Part shown: one piece after another, positions 37,904 through 47,368 of the stretch
How positions within the stretch are numbered: position 1 is the stretch's first letter
Layout: the number at the start of each line of letters is the position of its first letter
Assembly: GCF_039543385.1 (NCBI RefSeq)
Contig: NZ_BAABJQ010000002.1
Span: 1 to 64,000 of the forward strand
Length of the DNA: 64,000 nt
Direction of reading: 5' to 3'
DNA from: Rugosimonospora acidiphila
GTDB lineage: Bacteria > Actinomycetota > Actinomycetes > Mycobacteriales > Micromonosporaceae
The notes under the pieces: generated by a model
What the model was told of the DNA's origin: nothing
What the model saw: the letters and a program-made list of their open reading frames with translations, nothing else
The model's database searches: none
Position numbers and translations under genes: made by a program

Positions 37904-40551
37904 CGTCTCTTGAGCGGTCAGCCGGTCGCGCCACCCTGTCCCCCGGCCGGTCCCCCGAGGTCGACGGCGACCGGCCGGGTGTCACCGTCGAGCCGGTGCG
38001 CGTTGAGCACCTGCCCGAGGCGCTGGGCATCGACGAACCCAACCCGCGCCTCTCGTTTCGGGTATCCGCGCCGGACGGCTGGACCCAGGCCGGGTACGAG
38101 ATCGAGGTGCTTGACCCGGCCGGCTCTCCCCTGGCCCGGCGGCGGGTGGAGAGCGCGGACAGCGTCCTTGTTCCGTGGCCCGCCGCCGCGCTGGAGCCCC
38201 GCCAGCGGGTCGCCGTACGAGCCCGGGTCTGGGGTCGCGACGGCGAGGCGCCCAGCGACTGGAGTGTGCCCACCACCGTCGAACGTGGACTGCCCACATC
38301 GAACTGGTTGGCGCGGTTCGTCACCCCGGATCGGCCGGTCGACCCGACCGTGGAGCAGTCCCCGCCGCTGCTGCGCGGCGAATTCGAGGTTTCGGGGCCG
38401 GTCGCCCGGGCCCGGGTCTACGCCACCGCGCTCGGCTTGTACCAGTTGGAGCTCAACGGCACGGCAGTGGGCGATCAGGCGATGGCACCGGGCTGGACCA
38501 GCTACCACCACCACCTGCGGTACCAGACCTACGACGTCACCGGACTGATCCGGCCCGGGCGCAACGCCCTCGGCGCCTGGCTGGCCGAGGGCTGGTATGC
38601 CGGCCGGCTCGGCTTCAACGGCGGCACCCGGGGCCTGTTCGGCGATCGGGTGGCACTGCTGGCCCAGCTGGAGATCTGGTACGCCGACGGCCGCCGCCAG
38701 ATCATCGCCAGCAACGGGACGTGGCGCTGGGCACCCGGCCCGATCACCTCCTCGAGCATTTATGACGGGGAAAGCTACGACGCCCGGCTGGAGCTACCCG
38801 GATGGTCCGCGCCGGACTTCGACGCGTCGGCCTGGCCGCGGGTGGCGGTGCTGGACCAGGGCACCGCGAACCTGGTCGCGCCGACCGGACCACCGGTGCG
38901 CTGCACCGAACAGCTCACCGTGGCCCGGGTGGTGTCCACCGACGCTGACCGCGTCATCGTCGACTTTGGACAGAACCTCACCGGTCGCTGTCGACTGACG
39001 GTGGACGGCCCGGCCGGCACCACGATCTCGCTGCGGCACGCCGAAATCCTTCACGGCGGCGAACTGGACGTGCGGTCCCTACGTGACGCCGGGGCCACCG
39101 ACCGGTACGTCCTGCGCGGCGGCGGGCCGGAGGTGTGGGAGCCGAGGTTCACCTTCCACGGTTTCCGGTACCTTGAGATCGGCGGCTGGCCGGGCGAGTT
39201 CGATCCGGCGGCGGTTTCCGCGCGGGTGTACCACACCGACATGCCGCGCACCGGCTGGTTCGAGTGCTCCGACGAGCGGGTCAACCAGCTGCACCGCAAC
39301 GTGGTGTGGAGCATGCGGGGCAACTTCCTGGACGTGCCCACCGACTGCCCGCAGCGCGACGAGCGGTTCGGCTGGACCGGTGACATCCAGGTATTCGCCC
39401 CGACCGCCTCCTTTTTGTTCGACTGCGCCGGCATGCTGCGCTCGTGGCTGCGCGACGTCGCGGCCGAGCAGTCGCCCGACGGCAACGTGCCGCTCGTGGT
39501 GCCCTCGGTGCCCGACGCCGAGGTGCAGCCGGCCGAGCCGGCGGCGGTGTGGGGCGACGTCGCGGTGCTGACCCCGTGGACCCTGTACGAGCGCTACGGC
39601 GACCCGGGCATCCTGGCCCGCCAGTACGCCAGCGCGCGGGCGTACGTCGACCTGCTGGACCGCCGGGCCGGCGAAAGCCACCTGCTGACGCACGGGCACC
39701 AGTTCGGCGACTGGCTCGACCCGACCGCGCCACCGGACGAACCCGCCGCGGCCAAGGCCGACCAGTACCTGATCGCCACCGCCTACTTCGCGCACTCCGC
39801 GGCGACCCTCGCCAGGATGGCGGACGTGCTGGGCCGGCACGACGACCAGCGGCGGTATGCCGAACTCGCGGACGCGGTGACCGACGCCTTCCGCCGCCGG
39901 TACGTGCTGCCGTCCGGAGCGCTGACCAACGACGCGCAGACCTCCTACGCCCTGGCGCTACGCTTCGGCCTGATCCCGCCCGGCGCGCCCCGAGAGGCGG
40001 CGCACCGCCGGCTGGTCGAACTGGTCGAGGAGGCTCACTGGCGGATCGCCACGGGCTTCGCCGGCACCCCGGTCATCTGCGACGCGCTCAGTCAGGGCGG
40101 CGCCATCGAGGCCGCGTACCGGTTGCTGCTGGCCACCGACTGCCCGTCCTGGCTGTACCCGGTCCTGAACGGGGCCACCACGATCTGGGAACGCTGGGAC
40201 GGCCTGCGGCCGGACGGCACACCGAACCCCGACCGGATGAACTCGTTCAACCACTACGCGCTCGGCGCGGTGGCGGACTGGCTGCACGCCACGGTCGCCG
40301 GCCTGGCACCGGCCGCCCCCGGGTACCGGCGCCTGCTGGTGCGGCCCCGGCCGGGCGGCGGGCTGACTCACGCGCGTGCTGCGCTGCTGACCCCGTACGG
40401 GCGAGCCGAGGTCGGCTGGCACCTGGACGACGGCGGCGCGCTGGAGCTGGACCTTCGAGTTCCCACCGGAAGCACCGCGAGCGTCCAGTTGCCCGGTGCC
40501 GATCCGGTCGAAGTGTCCAGCGGTCGCCACCGGTTCCGGTCCCCGGCCTGA
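37900..40551 (+). CDS. alpha-L-rhamnosidase (GH78)
   Basis: An 883-residue enzyme with the GH78 order: N-terminal Bac_rhamnosid_N-like beta domains (LPEALGIDEPNPRLSFRVSA, LNGTAVGDQAMAPGWTSY), an (alpha/alpha)6 barrel with the catalytic motif DCPQRDERFGWTGDIQVF (D487/E488 region) and a C-terminal beta domain. It removes terminal alpha-L-rhamnose. There is no signal peptide, so it acts inside the cell on imported oligosaccharides or glycosides. ATG 37900 overlaps the sulfatase stop. A very strong terminator follows and closes the operon. Confidence 0.92.
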   Translation: MTSLERSAGRATLSPGRSPEVDGDRPGVTVEPVRVEHLPEALGIDEPNPRLSFRVSAPDGWTQAGYEIEVLDPAGSPLARRRVESADSVLVPWPAAALEPRQRVAVRARVWGRDGEAPSDWSVPTTVERGLPTSNWLARFVTPDRPVDPTVEQSPPLLRGEFEVSGPVARARVYATALGLYQLELNGTAVGDQAMAPGWTSYHHHLRYQTYDVTGLIRPGRNALGAWLAEGWYAGRLGFNGGTRGLFGDRVALLAQLEIWYADGRRQIIASNGTWRWAPGPITSSSIYDGESYDARLELPGWSAPDFDASAWPRVAVLDQGTANLVAPTGPPVRCTEQLTVARVVSTDADRVIVDFGQNLTGRCRLTVDGPAGTTISLRHAEILHGGELDVRSLRDAGATDRYVLRGGGPEVWEPRFTFHGFRYLEIGGWPGEFDPAAVSARVYHTDMPRTGWFECSDERVNQLHRNVVWSMRGNFLDVPTDCPQRDERFGWTGDIQVFAPTASFLFDCAGMLRSWLRDVAAEQSPDGNVPLVVPSVPDAEVQPAEPAAVWGDVAVLTPWTLYERYGDPGILARQYASARAYVDLLDRRAGESHLLTHGHQFGDWLDPTAPPDEPAAAKADQYLIATAYFAHSAATLARMADVLGRHDDQRRYAELADAVTDAFRRRYVLPSGALTNDAQTSYALALRFGLIPPGAPREAAHRRLVELVEEAHWRIATGFAGTPVICDALSQGGAIEAAYRLLLATDCPSWLYPVLNGATTIWERWDGLRPDGTPNPDRMNSFNHYALGAVADWLHATVAGLAPAAPGYRRLLVRPRPGGGLTHARAALLTPYGRAEVGWHLDDGGALELDLRVPTGSTASVQLPGADPVEVSSGRHRFRSPA

Positions 40552-40557
40552 CGTGGC

Positions 40558-40600
40558 AGCTCGGCGCGGCCGGCCCGATCAGGACCGGCCGCGCCGAGCT
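40558..40600 (+). terminator. strong terminator closing the transporter/sulfatase/rhamnosidase operon
   Basis: AGCTCGGCGCGGCCGG (40558-40573) and CCGGCCGCGCCGAGCT (40585-40600) form a perfect 16-bp stem with an 11-base loop, six bases past the rhamnosidase stop. Confidence 0.88.
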
Positions 40601-40731
40601 GCTGACCGGGCCGACGCCCGACCAGGTGATCCGTCCCACAGGGGCGACGCTTGAGGAATTACCTACTTATCTGATCGGATATGCAGGGTAGCGTGACGAC
40701 CGGCCCGCGAGGCCTTCCGGAGGGCGGATAC

Positions 40732-41979
40732 ATGGGAACTGCTGATCGCGATTCGCGACTGAGGCCGACGCGGCGTGGCGTCCTGATCGGTGGGATGGCG
40801 GCTCTCGGCGCCGCCACGCTCGGTGCGACGCCGGCCTGGGCCGGTGCGCGCGCTCCGGCCGACACCTCGCTCGGGGCCAGGCTCTACGACATCGTCAAGG
40901 CCTACAGCCGCTGGCCGGTCCACCGCACCGGCACCGACACCGAAGCCGCCGCGCTCGACTGGTTCCAGTCCGAGCTGCGTCAGCGCGGAGCCAAGACGTC
41001 CCGGTGGGACTACTCGTACCCGCGCTACGAATGGACCGCCCAGGTGCGGGTGGCCGGCCGGACCGCGCAGACGATCCCGCTGTACTACGAGGGAGTCGGC
41101 GAGGTCAGCAGCGACAAGCCGTTCGTCAGGTCCGTCACGATCAGCGACACGGGCGGCGACGCGGAGGTCCTCGCCGCCGTCAAGGACGCGAAAGCCGACA
41201 ACGCCCGGCTTGCTGTCCTGCCGGTCTTCAACGCCAACCGGGGCTACCCCACCTACGATGGCCTGGTGGCCGACAACCGCGACCCGGCGGCGGCGACCAC
41301 CGGCGTGCCCACCCTGTTCATCCCCGGCCGGCTGGCCGATCAGGCCGCGCGGGACGTGCAGGCCCACCTGAGCGCGCGGATCGTCAACGACCGCAGCCAC
41401 GACATCACCGGTTGGTTCGGCAAGCCCGTGGCCGATCCGATCGTCGTCACCACCCCGCTGAGCGGCTGGTTCACCTGCGCCGCCGAGCGGGGTTCCGGCA
41501 TCGCGGTGGCGCTGGAGCTGGCGGCGGACCTGGCACGTACCCATCCGGTGTTCTTCCTGGGCAACAGCGGACACGAACTCAACAACTTCGGCGCTCGGGC
41601 CTACCTCCAGGACGCATTCGAGCTGCGGCCCACCGCGGTCTTCCACATCGGTGCCTCCATCGCGGCCGGGGGCACCGACACCCAGGGGCACTTCGGGCTC
41701 GTCCCCCGGGTGGTGGCCAGCAACCCCCCGGTCGCCTCGGTGCCGGGCCTCGCCGAGGCCGTACAGCTGGGCAACTTCGTCCCCACCCCGACGTTCCCCG
41801 GCGAGGGTGCGGTCTGGAGCCAGAAGCTGGGCAGCTCGGTGCCGTTGCTGTCGTTCGCCGGGCAGTTCCCGCAGTTTCACACCCCGGACGACCGGCCCGG
41901 CGTCGCGACGGACCCGTCGCTGCTCGACACGGCGTACCGTTCCGTTCGCGGCGCGGCCCAGGCGCTGCTAGGCGCGTAG
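40732..41979 (+). CDS. Tat-exported M28-like peptidase-fold protein
   Basis: A 415-residue exported protein. The twin-Arg signal is RPTRRGVLIGGMAALGAATLG ending in AWAGA. The body follows the M28 fold (LYDIVKAYSRWPVHRTGTDT, a PA-like insert around residues 180-230, then GSGIAVALELAADLART and VFFLGNSGHELNNFGARAYL). The usual zinc ligand pair 'D-N' before GSG is not visible (CAAERGSG instead), so peptidase activity is doubtful. ATG 40732 has GGAGGG upstream. It stands alone between two terminators. Confidence 0.65.
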   Translation: MGTADRDSRLRPTRRGVLIGGMAALGAATLGATPAWAGARAPADTSLGARLYDIVKAYSRWPVHRTGTDTEAAALDWFQSELRQRGAKTSRWDYSYPRYEWTAQVRVAGRTAQTIPLYYEGVGEVSSDKPFVRSVTISDTGGDAEVLAAVKDAKADNARLAVLPVFNANRGYPTYDGLVADNRDPAAATTGVPTLFIPGRLADQAARDVQAHLSARIVNDRSHDITGWFGKPVADPIVVTTPLSGWFTCAAERGSGIAVALELAADLARTHPVFFLGNSGHELNNFGARAYLQDAFELRPTAVFHIGASIAAGGTDTQGHFGLVPRVVASNPPVASVPGLAEAVQLGNFVPTPTFPGEGAVWSQKLGSSVPLLSFAGQFPQFHTPDDRPGVATDPSLLDTAYRSVRGAAQALLGA

Positions 41980-42078
41980 CCCGCGCCCGGCGCGGCCCCG
42001 CCCGACCTCGACCGTGCGGCGTGGTTGCGCCAGTCGTCGGCCGGGCCCGCTTTCCGGATCGGGTTAACCCAACGACGT

Positions 42079-42106
42079 CCCTGGTGGAGCCGGCGCTCCA
42101 CCAGGG
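42079..42106. terminator. bidirectional terminator between M28-like and ArsR-like genes
   Basis: CCCTGGTGGAGC (42079-42090) and GCTCCACCAGGG (42095-42106) form a perfect 12-bp stem with a 4-base loop between two convergent genes. A separate 10-base palindrome GGGTTAACCC lies at 42061-42070. Confidence 0.8.
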
Positions 42107-42182
42107 GCAACGTCCGCCGGCCAGCACGCCCCGGCTTGGAACGGCGAGCGCTCGTGCCCGGAAGGACGCGCGGGGTGGGGTG

Positions 42183-43151
42183 TCAGTCGGCGGTGAGCAG
42201 AGACTCCGCGGCGGCGGTGCGGGCGTAGAAGACGAAGCGCCCGGCCCGGTGAGGGCTCACCATCCCCGCGTTCCGCAGCGCGGTCAGGTGCTGCGAGACC
42301 GCGGCCGCCGAGATGCCGGTGCGCCGCGCGAGTTCGGTCGTCGACGCGGGCGCCTCGAGTTCGGCCAGCAGCACGGTGCGTGAGCGGCCGATGACGGCCG
42401 CGATGCCGTCGGCGCGCTTGATCGGTCGGTGCTCCCAGAGGCCGCCGGTGCCCCGGGCCGGATAGGCGAGTTGCGGTGGGTGCGGCGGGCGTGACCAGGT
42501 CAGCACGTGAATGGCGAAGACGGACGGGGCCATGAGCAGGCCGGAGCCGGTGGTCTCCCGGGAGATCTCGCACTGCCGGCGGACCAGCCGCAGAGTGTTG
42601 TCGTCCCAGCTCACCGTCCCGTGCAGGTCGTTGAACAGGTAAGCGGCGCCGCGCTCGGCCACCTGCCTGGCCCGGTGGAACACGTCGGCATCCAGTACCG
42701 AGCGGATCCTCGCCCAGTATGGCGCCAGCGCCAACTGCCAGTAGGTCTCGATCTCCTCGGCGAGGCGGGGCAGCCGGCCCTCCGGATCCGCGCGCAGCGC
42801 CCGGATGCGGGCACCGGTGCGGGAGAGCACGTCGAGATCGGTGTGGACCTGGTCGTCCGGGGTCGCGCGAATGGCCGCCAGCTCCGCCGCCAGGGTGGGA
42901 GCGGGCCGGTCGGGGAACGGGTTCAGGAAATCGGGAAGGTAGCCGGCGGCCGGAATGAGGTCGGCGAGCCAGCCGGAGTCCAGCCCCGCCGCGGTCAGCC
43001 GGGGTCGCACCTGTCCCATCCAGGCGTTGTGGACCGGATGCGCCGAGCCGGCCGCCAGGAGCTGGAAGCTGGTCACGACCTGCCACATCGGCGAGACGGC
43101 GAACCGGGTGTGCGCCAGATCGTCGGCCGAGAAGGCTAATTCGGACAGCAC
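42183..43151 (-). CDS. ArsR-like winged-helix regulator with DUF5937-type N-terminal domain
   Basis: A 322-residue protein. The C-terminal winged helix is LEAPASTTELARRTGISAAA followed by VSQHLTALRNAGMVSPHRAG, an ArsR-type domain. The long N-terminal helical domain (FSADDLAHTRFAVSPMWQVV) is common in actinobacterial ArsR relatives and probably senses a ligand. GTG 43151 follows AGGAG by seven bases. It is divergent from an MFS transporter across a TTAATTAA-containing promoter region, so it probably represses that pump. Confidence 0.88.
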   Translation of the reverse strand: MLSELAFSADDLAHTRFAVSPMWQVVTSFQLLAAGSAHPVHNAWMGQVRPRLTAAGLDSGWLADLIPAAGYLPDFLNPFPDRPAPTLAAELAAIRATPDDQVHTDLDVLSRTGARIRALRADPEGRLPRLAEEIETYWQLALAPYWARIRSVLDADVFHRARQVAERGAAYLFNDLHGTVSWDDNTLRLVRRQCEISRETTGSGLLMAPSVFAIHVLTWSRPPHPPQLAYPARGTGGLWEHRPIKRADGIAAVIGRSRTVLLAELEAPASTTELARRTGISAAAVSQHLTALRNAGMVSPHRAGRFVFYARTAAAESLLTAD

Positions 43152-43177
43152 TTTCGGCTCCTGGATTCGGTCTCGGC

Positions 43178-43185
43178 TTAATTAA
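43178..43185. promoter_or_regulatory. TTAATTAA palindrome in the ArsR/MFS divergent promoter
   Basis: An 8-base perfect palindrome, very rare in this GC-rich background, lies 26 bases from the ArsR-like start and 36 bases from the MFS start. It may be part of a -10 element or the repressor site. Confidence 0.4.
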
Positions 43186-43221
43186 TGGCAGCAGTCTACG
43201 CCGGCCCGCAGGATTCTCCCC

Positions 43222-44520
43222 GTGCTATCGACCTTCAGCGGCCTGCCCCGCACCGCATGGATCATTTTCGCCGGTACCGTGATCAACCGGCTCGGCTACA
43301 TGGTGACCCCGTTCCTCGTGTTCTACCTCGGTGCCCGGGGAGTCCCGACGGCACAGGTCGCATACGTCCTGGGGGCGTTGGGCGCGGGCAACCTCATCGG
43401 GCCCGTGCTCGGCGGATTGGCCGCCGACCGCGCCGGCCGGCGGCCCACGATGCTGATCGGGCTGATCGGTACCGCCGTGGCACAGGGGCTGCTGTTCGCC
43501 GCGCCGAACGTGCCCACGCTCGCGGCCGCGGCCGTGCTGCTGAGCGCGACGGCCACCATGGTCAGCCCGGCCGCCGGCGCGATGATGACCGACGCGGTGG
43601 CGGCCGAGCGGCGTCGCGCCGCGTTCTCCCTGTTCCATTGGGCGATCAACATCGGTACGGCGGTGGCCGGTGTGCTCGGCGGGTTCCTGGCGGCGCACGG
43701 GTACTGGCTGCTGTTCGCCCTGGACTCGGGGACCTGCCTGGCATTCGCCCTCGTCGTCGCGGTACTGCTGCCCGGCGGACGCGGCGAGAGCGCGCCGCGC
43801 ACCCCGGCGGACGCGCCGACCGGGTACGCCGTGGTGTGGCGGGACCCGCTGATGCGCGTGCTGCTCCCGCTGTTCGGCGTGGCGCTGGTGATCTATTCGC
43901 TGACCGAGGTCTGCCTGCCGCTGGCCATCCGCGACCACGGGCTGTCCACGACCACGCTCGGCACGATGGCCACCCTCAACGCGGTTCTGGTGGTGGTGCT
44001 CCAGCCGATCGCCACGAACGTCCTGGCTCGATTCCGGCAGGTACCCGTCTACGTGGTCGCCAGCATGCTCGTGGCGCTCGGCGTGTCGCTCACCGGCCTC
44101 GCCCACGACACCTGGTCGTTCGCCGGATCCGTGGTGGTGTGGTCGATCGGCGAGGCGGCGACCGGCGGCCTTCCCGGCGCCATCGTCGCCAACCTCGCCC
44201 CGGCCTCGGCGCGCGGACGGTACCAGGGCAGCTACCAGTGGATCTGGGGGGTGGCGCGGTTCATCGCCCTGGCCGTGGGCACCGCGGTCTACGCCGCCGA
44301 GGGACCGGCGGCGGTGTGGTGGTTCAGCCTCGTCGCGGGAATCTCCGCCGCCGCCGGGGTGGGCGCGCTGAGCCCGCTCATCTCCCGCCGCATGGCCCAC
44401 CCGGCGGGCTCCGCTGCGCAAGTCACCGACACCGATTCCCCGCGAGCCGGGGCCACCGCGCGGATTCGTCGGGTACGGGGCCGCATCGGCGGCGCGCCGG
44501 CACCGCGAACGTCACGCTGA
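43222..44520 (+). CDS. MFS transporter (12-TM)
   Basis: A 432-residue membrane protein. Motif A is LGGLAADRAGRRPTMLIG after the second helix, and about twelve hydrophobic segments are spread over two six-helix halves, similar to MdtH/MdtG-type exporters. The Arg-rich tail (ATARIRRVRGRIGG) is cytosolic. The start is GTG 43222. It is divergent from the ArsR-like regulator and probably controlled by it. The substrate is unknown. Confidence 0.88.
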   Translation: MLSTFSGLPRTAWIIFAGTVINRLGYMVTPFLVFYLGARGVPTAQVAYVLGALGAGNLIGPVLGGLAADRAGRRPTMLIGLIGTAVAQGLLFAAPNVPTLAAAAVLLSATATMVSPAAGAMMTDAVAAERRRAAFSLFHWAINIGTAVAGVLGGFLAAHGYWLLFALDSGTCLAFALVVAVLLPGGRGESAPRTPADAPTGYAVVWRDPLMRVLLPLFGVALVIYSLTEVCLPLAIRDHGLSTTTLGTMATLNAVLVVVLQPIATNVLARFRQVPVYVVASMLVALGVSLTGLAHDTWSFAGSVVVWSIGEAATGGLPGAIVANLAPASARGRYQGSYQWIWGVARFIALAVGTAVYAAEGPAAVWWFSLVAGISAAAGVGALSPLISRRMAHPAGSAAQVTDTDSPRAGATARIRRVRGRIGGAPAPRTSR

Positions 44521-44546
44521 CCTACGCCTGATTGGGCACGCGGGCC

Positions 44547-44561
44547 GCCCTGTACCAGGGC
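44547..44561 (+). terminator. short hairpin after the MFS gene
   Basis: GCCCTG (44547-44552) and CAGGGC (44556-44561) form a 6-bp stem with a 3-base loop 26 bases after the stop. It is modest in strength. Confidence 0.4.
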
Positions 44562-44700
44562 AAGCGGCGGAGATCGTAGAATGGTCTCCCGCAAGAGACG
44601 ACCAGTATGTTGTCGGTCAAGCCATCGGTAGGGTCCGCGAATGCCCGCCGAAACGACGTCCGGTCGGCTTCCCTGTCTCACTACCGCGAGAGTGGCAACC

Positions 44701-45780
44701 GTGACCTCCTACACCATCACCATCGCTGCCGATGACGGCGGCGCCACGAGCACGACGCTGCGGCTGGACATCACCAGCGACGGCATCACGCTTACCGATC
44801 TGCACCTGCACGCTGGCGGTGGTTTAGCCACCGGTGCGCTACCGGCCATCGATTACAGCACGTTGCTGCGGGCCATCATGCCGGCAGCGCCGATCCCCGC
44901 GGTGAGCGCCGGGCGGCCGGCGACGACGATCGAGGTTCCGGCCACAGCGGCCGTCGAACAACCCGCTACCGAGGCCGCGACTGCCAGGCGCACCCCGCGC
45001 AAGGCCCGCTCCGCCAAGGCCGCGGTCGCCACGGCACCCGCGCGGACCGAGGACGGCGCCGCGGCGGCTCCACCACGCAAGTCCCGCGCCGCGGCCGCCG
45101 AGCCGGCGTCGGCGACGCGGCCGGCCCGCTCGTCGCGGTCGGCCCGTCGCGGGGCCACCACGCCGGCCGCCGCCCTCACCAAGTCGGCCGCTCCCGCAAA
45201 GTCCACCGCCCCCGCCAAGTCGACCGCAGCCGCAAAGTCCACCGCCCCCGCCAAGTCCACCGCAGCCGCCAAGTCGACCGCGGCTGCCAAGTCGACCAGT
45301 CCCGCCAAGTCGACCGCTCCCGCAAAGTCGGCCGCGGCCGCCAAGTCGGCCAGTCCCGCGAAGTCGACCACGGCCGCCAAGTCCGCCGCTCCCGCGAAGT
45401 CGACCACGGCCGCCAAGTCCGCCGCTCCCGCGAAGTCGACCACGGCCGCCAAGTCCGCCGCTCCCGCGAAGTCGACCGCGGCCGCCGAGGAGGCGAAGCC
45501 GGCCCGCTCGGGCCGCGCGGCGGCCGCGAAGGCCGCCCCGGCTCCAAGCACCGAGACCACGAAGGCGAAGAGCGCCGCGAAGCCCGACCCGGCCAAGAAG
45601 ACGACCACCAAGGACACCGCCCCGACCAGCGAGCGCGCGTACCGGCGGATGCCCGACAACTTCGCCGTCGTGTTCCAGCAGGCCGGCAGTGCCGCCGCGG
45701 TGGCCGACCGGTACAGCGTGCCGCGGCACACCGCGAACGGCTGGATCCGCCGGCTGGGCAAGAATGAGACCACCGGCTGA
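44701..45780 (+). CDS. nucleoid-type DNA-binding protein with KSxxxA repeats and C-terminal HTH
   Basis: A 359-residue protein in three parts. Residues 1-75 form a small beta-rich domain (TSYTITIAADDGGATSTTLR). The middle is basic and Ala-rich and contains seventeen hexapeptides of the form K-S-x-x-x-A (161-262), like lysine-rich histone-H1 or HupB tails that coat DNA. The C terminus (FAVVFQQAGSAAAVADRYSV followed by PRHTANGWIRRLGK) is a helix-turn-helix. GTG 44701 is preferred because the MTSYTIT start looks like family members; ATG 44641 is upstream. A large terminator follows. Confidence 0.8.
   Translation: MTSYTITIAADDGGATSTTLRLDITSDGITLTDLHLHAGGGLATGALPAIDYSTLLRAIMPAAPIPAVSAGRPATTIEVPATAAVEQPATEAATARRTPRKARSAKAAVATAPARTEDGAAAAPPRKSRAAAAEPASATRPARSSRSARRGATTPAAALTKSAAPAKSTAPAKSTAAAKSTAPAKSTAAAKSTAAAKSTSPAKSTAPAKSAAAAKSASPAKSTTAAKSAAPAKSTTAAKSAAPAKSTTAAKSAAPAKSTAAAEEAKPARSGRAAAAKAAPAPSTETTKAKSAAKPDPAKKTTTKDTAPTSERAYRRMPDNFAVVFQQAGSAAAVADRYSVPRHTANGWIRRLGKNETTG
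45181..45486 (+). repeat. seventeen 18-bp tandem repeats (KSxxxA coding)
   Basis: Seventeen in-frame 18-base units encode K-S-x-x-x-A hexapeptides. The last seven units form a higher-order 36-base pattern (KSTTAA-KSAAPA three times) that is nearly identical at DNA level, so copy number is likely to vary between strains. Confidence 0.9.
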
Positions 45781-45801
45781 CGGTCGAGCAAGCATCGACA
45801 C

Positions 45802-45855
45802 GTGGGTGGTGTGGGACGCGGTGGAGCCGAATCCGCCGCGCCCCACACCACCCAC
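45802..45855 (+). terminator. long hairpin terminator after the nucleoid-protein gene
   Basis: GTGGGTGGTGTGGG (45802-45815) pairs perfectly with CCCACACCACCCAC (45842-45855), and CGCGG (45817-45821) with CCGCG (45836-45840), separated by a single A-C mismatch. The stem is 19 bp long and starts 21 bases after the stop. Confidence 0.85.
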
Positions 45856-45925
45856 GCGGCCAAGTTCCGTTGGATATCGCGGGTATCGAGAGCCGCCGCG
45901 TTACCCGCGCGCGTCGGCCGGTTTG

Positions 45926-46624
45926 GTGATCCGGTCGGCGAGGTGCGGCGGGATCGAACTCGGCGCGGGCGAATCGATCACGCCGCAGCGCCACCTGTAC
46001 GACGAACTCGTACACGTGGTGGCCGGGCATGGGTTCACCACGATCTGGAACGACCGCGGCGACCGGACGACGTTCGAGTGGTCCGACGGTGCGCTGTTCG
46101 CGATCCCGCTGAACGTGCACTACCAGCATCACAACGCGAGCCGGGTGGACCCCGCGCGGCTCGTGGCGACCAACAACGCGCCGGTGTACATGAACCTCAT
46201 CCACAATCTGGACTTCATCTTCGGCACCGACTTCGACTTCACCGACCGGTTCACCGGCGACACCCAGTTCGACGGCGACACGGTCGACCAGGGCTTCCGG
46301 CTGTGGGAAACGAACTTCATCGCCGACGTCAACCAGGTACCGCTGATCAAGCGGCCGACCCGTGGCGGCTCCAACCGGCAGCTGGAACTGGTCAACTCCT
46401 CGATCGGCGCGCACCTGTCCGAGTTCCCGGTCGGTACCTACAAGAAGGCGCACCGCCACGGGGCCGGCACCCACATCGTCATCACCAGCGGCGAGGGCTA
46501 CTCGCTGATGTGGCGGGAGGGCGAGCGGATCGAGACGGTCGAATGGAAGCGCGGCGCGTTCGTGGCGCCCCCGGATCGCTGGTTCCACCAGCATTTCAAC
46601 ACCATGCCGCAGTTCTCGGAGTAA
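45926..46624 (+). pseudogene. cupin-family protein, probably truncated at both ends
   Basis: About 232 residues of a bicupin protein. Cupin one is QRHLYDELVHVVAGHGFTTI with FAIPLNVHYQHHN. Cupin two is FPVGTYKKAHRHGAGTHIVI with FVAPPDRWFHQHFNT. Related proteins I know continue after 'HQHFNTG.EPARYLA' and carry roughly 100 more N-terminal residues. Here the protein stops nine residues after HQH with an unrelated MPQFSE tail and lacks the N-terminal part, starting just after the neighbour's terminator. It may still be expressed from GTG 45926, but a decayed gene is more likely. Confidence 0.6.
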
Positions 46625-46702
46625 CGCGGTAGGCGGTAACGCCGGGATCGTCCGCGCCCGCCGTCGGTTGTGATCACGGCAGGCGGCGACCATGGCGGGC
46701 AC

Positions 46703-46731
46703 AGACCGGCGGGCGTACGGCCCGCCGGTCT
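46703..46731 (+). terminator. hairpin terminator after the cupin gene
   Basis: AGACCGGCGGGC (46703-46714) and GCCCGCCGGTCT (46720-46731) form a perfect 12-bp stem with a 5-base loop, 78 bases after the cupin stop. Confidence 0.75.
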
Positions 46732-46839
46732 GGTTCACGTCAGGCTCGGCAGGTCACGGGCGTGACGGTAACGCGACACACCGGGTGGCGCGCCGGGCCG
46801 CTGCTCGACGGTTGGGCGCCTGGTGCCCAGGCTGGCCAC

Positions 46840-47262
46840 ATGAACAGCGCGCGAAACCGGCAAATTGGGACGCTTGTACTGATGGCCTACGGGCTCCTGG
46901 CCCAGGCTGGCTGCGGTACGACGGCCGATTGGGCCGCGGCACCAGGGCCCTCACCGACTCCTCCGGCCGTCCCCACGGGCGTCGCCGACCCCGACGCGCA
47001 GACGGCCTGCCGGCTGCTCAACTCGACCACCGATGTCACAACGGGCCTCGTCGACCCGAACGATCCGAACCTGTCCGCCATCGTGGACGCCGCCCGGTCA
47101 TCGACGACCGCACTGGTTCACACCGACGGCCAGCGCCTGTCGGACAGGCTCGCCGCGTGGCGCGCCGCGAAGGGCACCTCGAACCAGGACCTGGCCACCC
47201 TCGATGTTGGCACGGCCGCGATGACGATGGCCGCGGACTGCGAGCAGACCGGCGCGGCCTGA
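46840..47262 (+). CDS. small lipoprotein
   Basis: A 140-residue secreted protein. The signal sequence RNRQIGTLVLMAYGLLAQAGC ends in a lipobox-like LAQAGC, so the mature protein would be lipid-anchored at Cys. A Pro-rich linker (PGPSPTPPAVPTG) leads to a small helical domain with two further Cys residues (TACRLLNSTTD and ADCEQTGAA) that may form a disulfide. I do not recognise the domain. ATG 46840 is chosen to give a compact signal peptide. Confidence 0.65.
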   Translation: MNSARNRQIGTLVLMAYGLLAQAGCGTTADWAAAPGPSPTPPAVPTGVADPDAQTACRLLNSTTDVTTGLVDPNDPNLSAIVDAARSSTTALVHTDGQRLSDRLAAWRAAKGTSNQDLATLDVGTAAMTMAADCEQTGAA

Positions 47263-47368
47263 CACCCGCCCGGCACGGCTCTGGGCCCGGTTGGCGCGGC
47301 CGCACCCCCGGCGGGCGCGGCCCGACGCCCGGCCGGCGCGGGGCCCGAGGGTGAGGGGTGCGCGTATC

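Noticed and set aside
45181..45486. The 18-bp tandem repeats as a CRISPR or replication-origin iteron array
   Set aside because: They are in frame, encode KSxxxA hexapeptides within an open gene and have no spacers.
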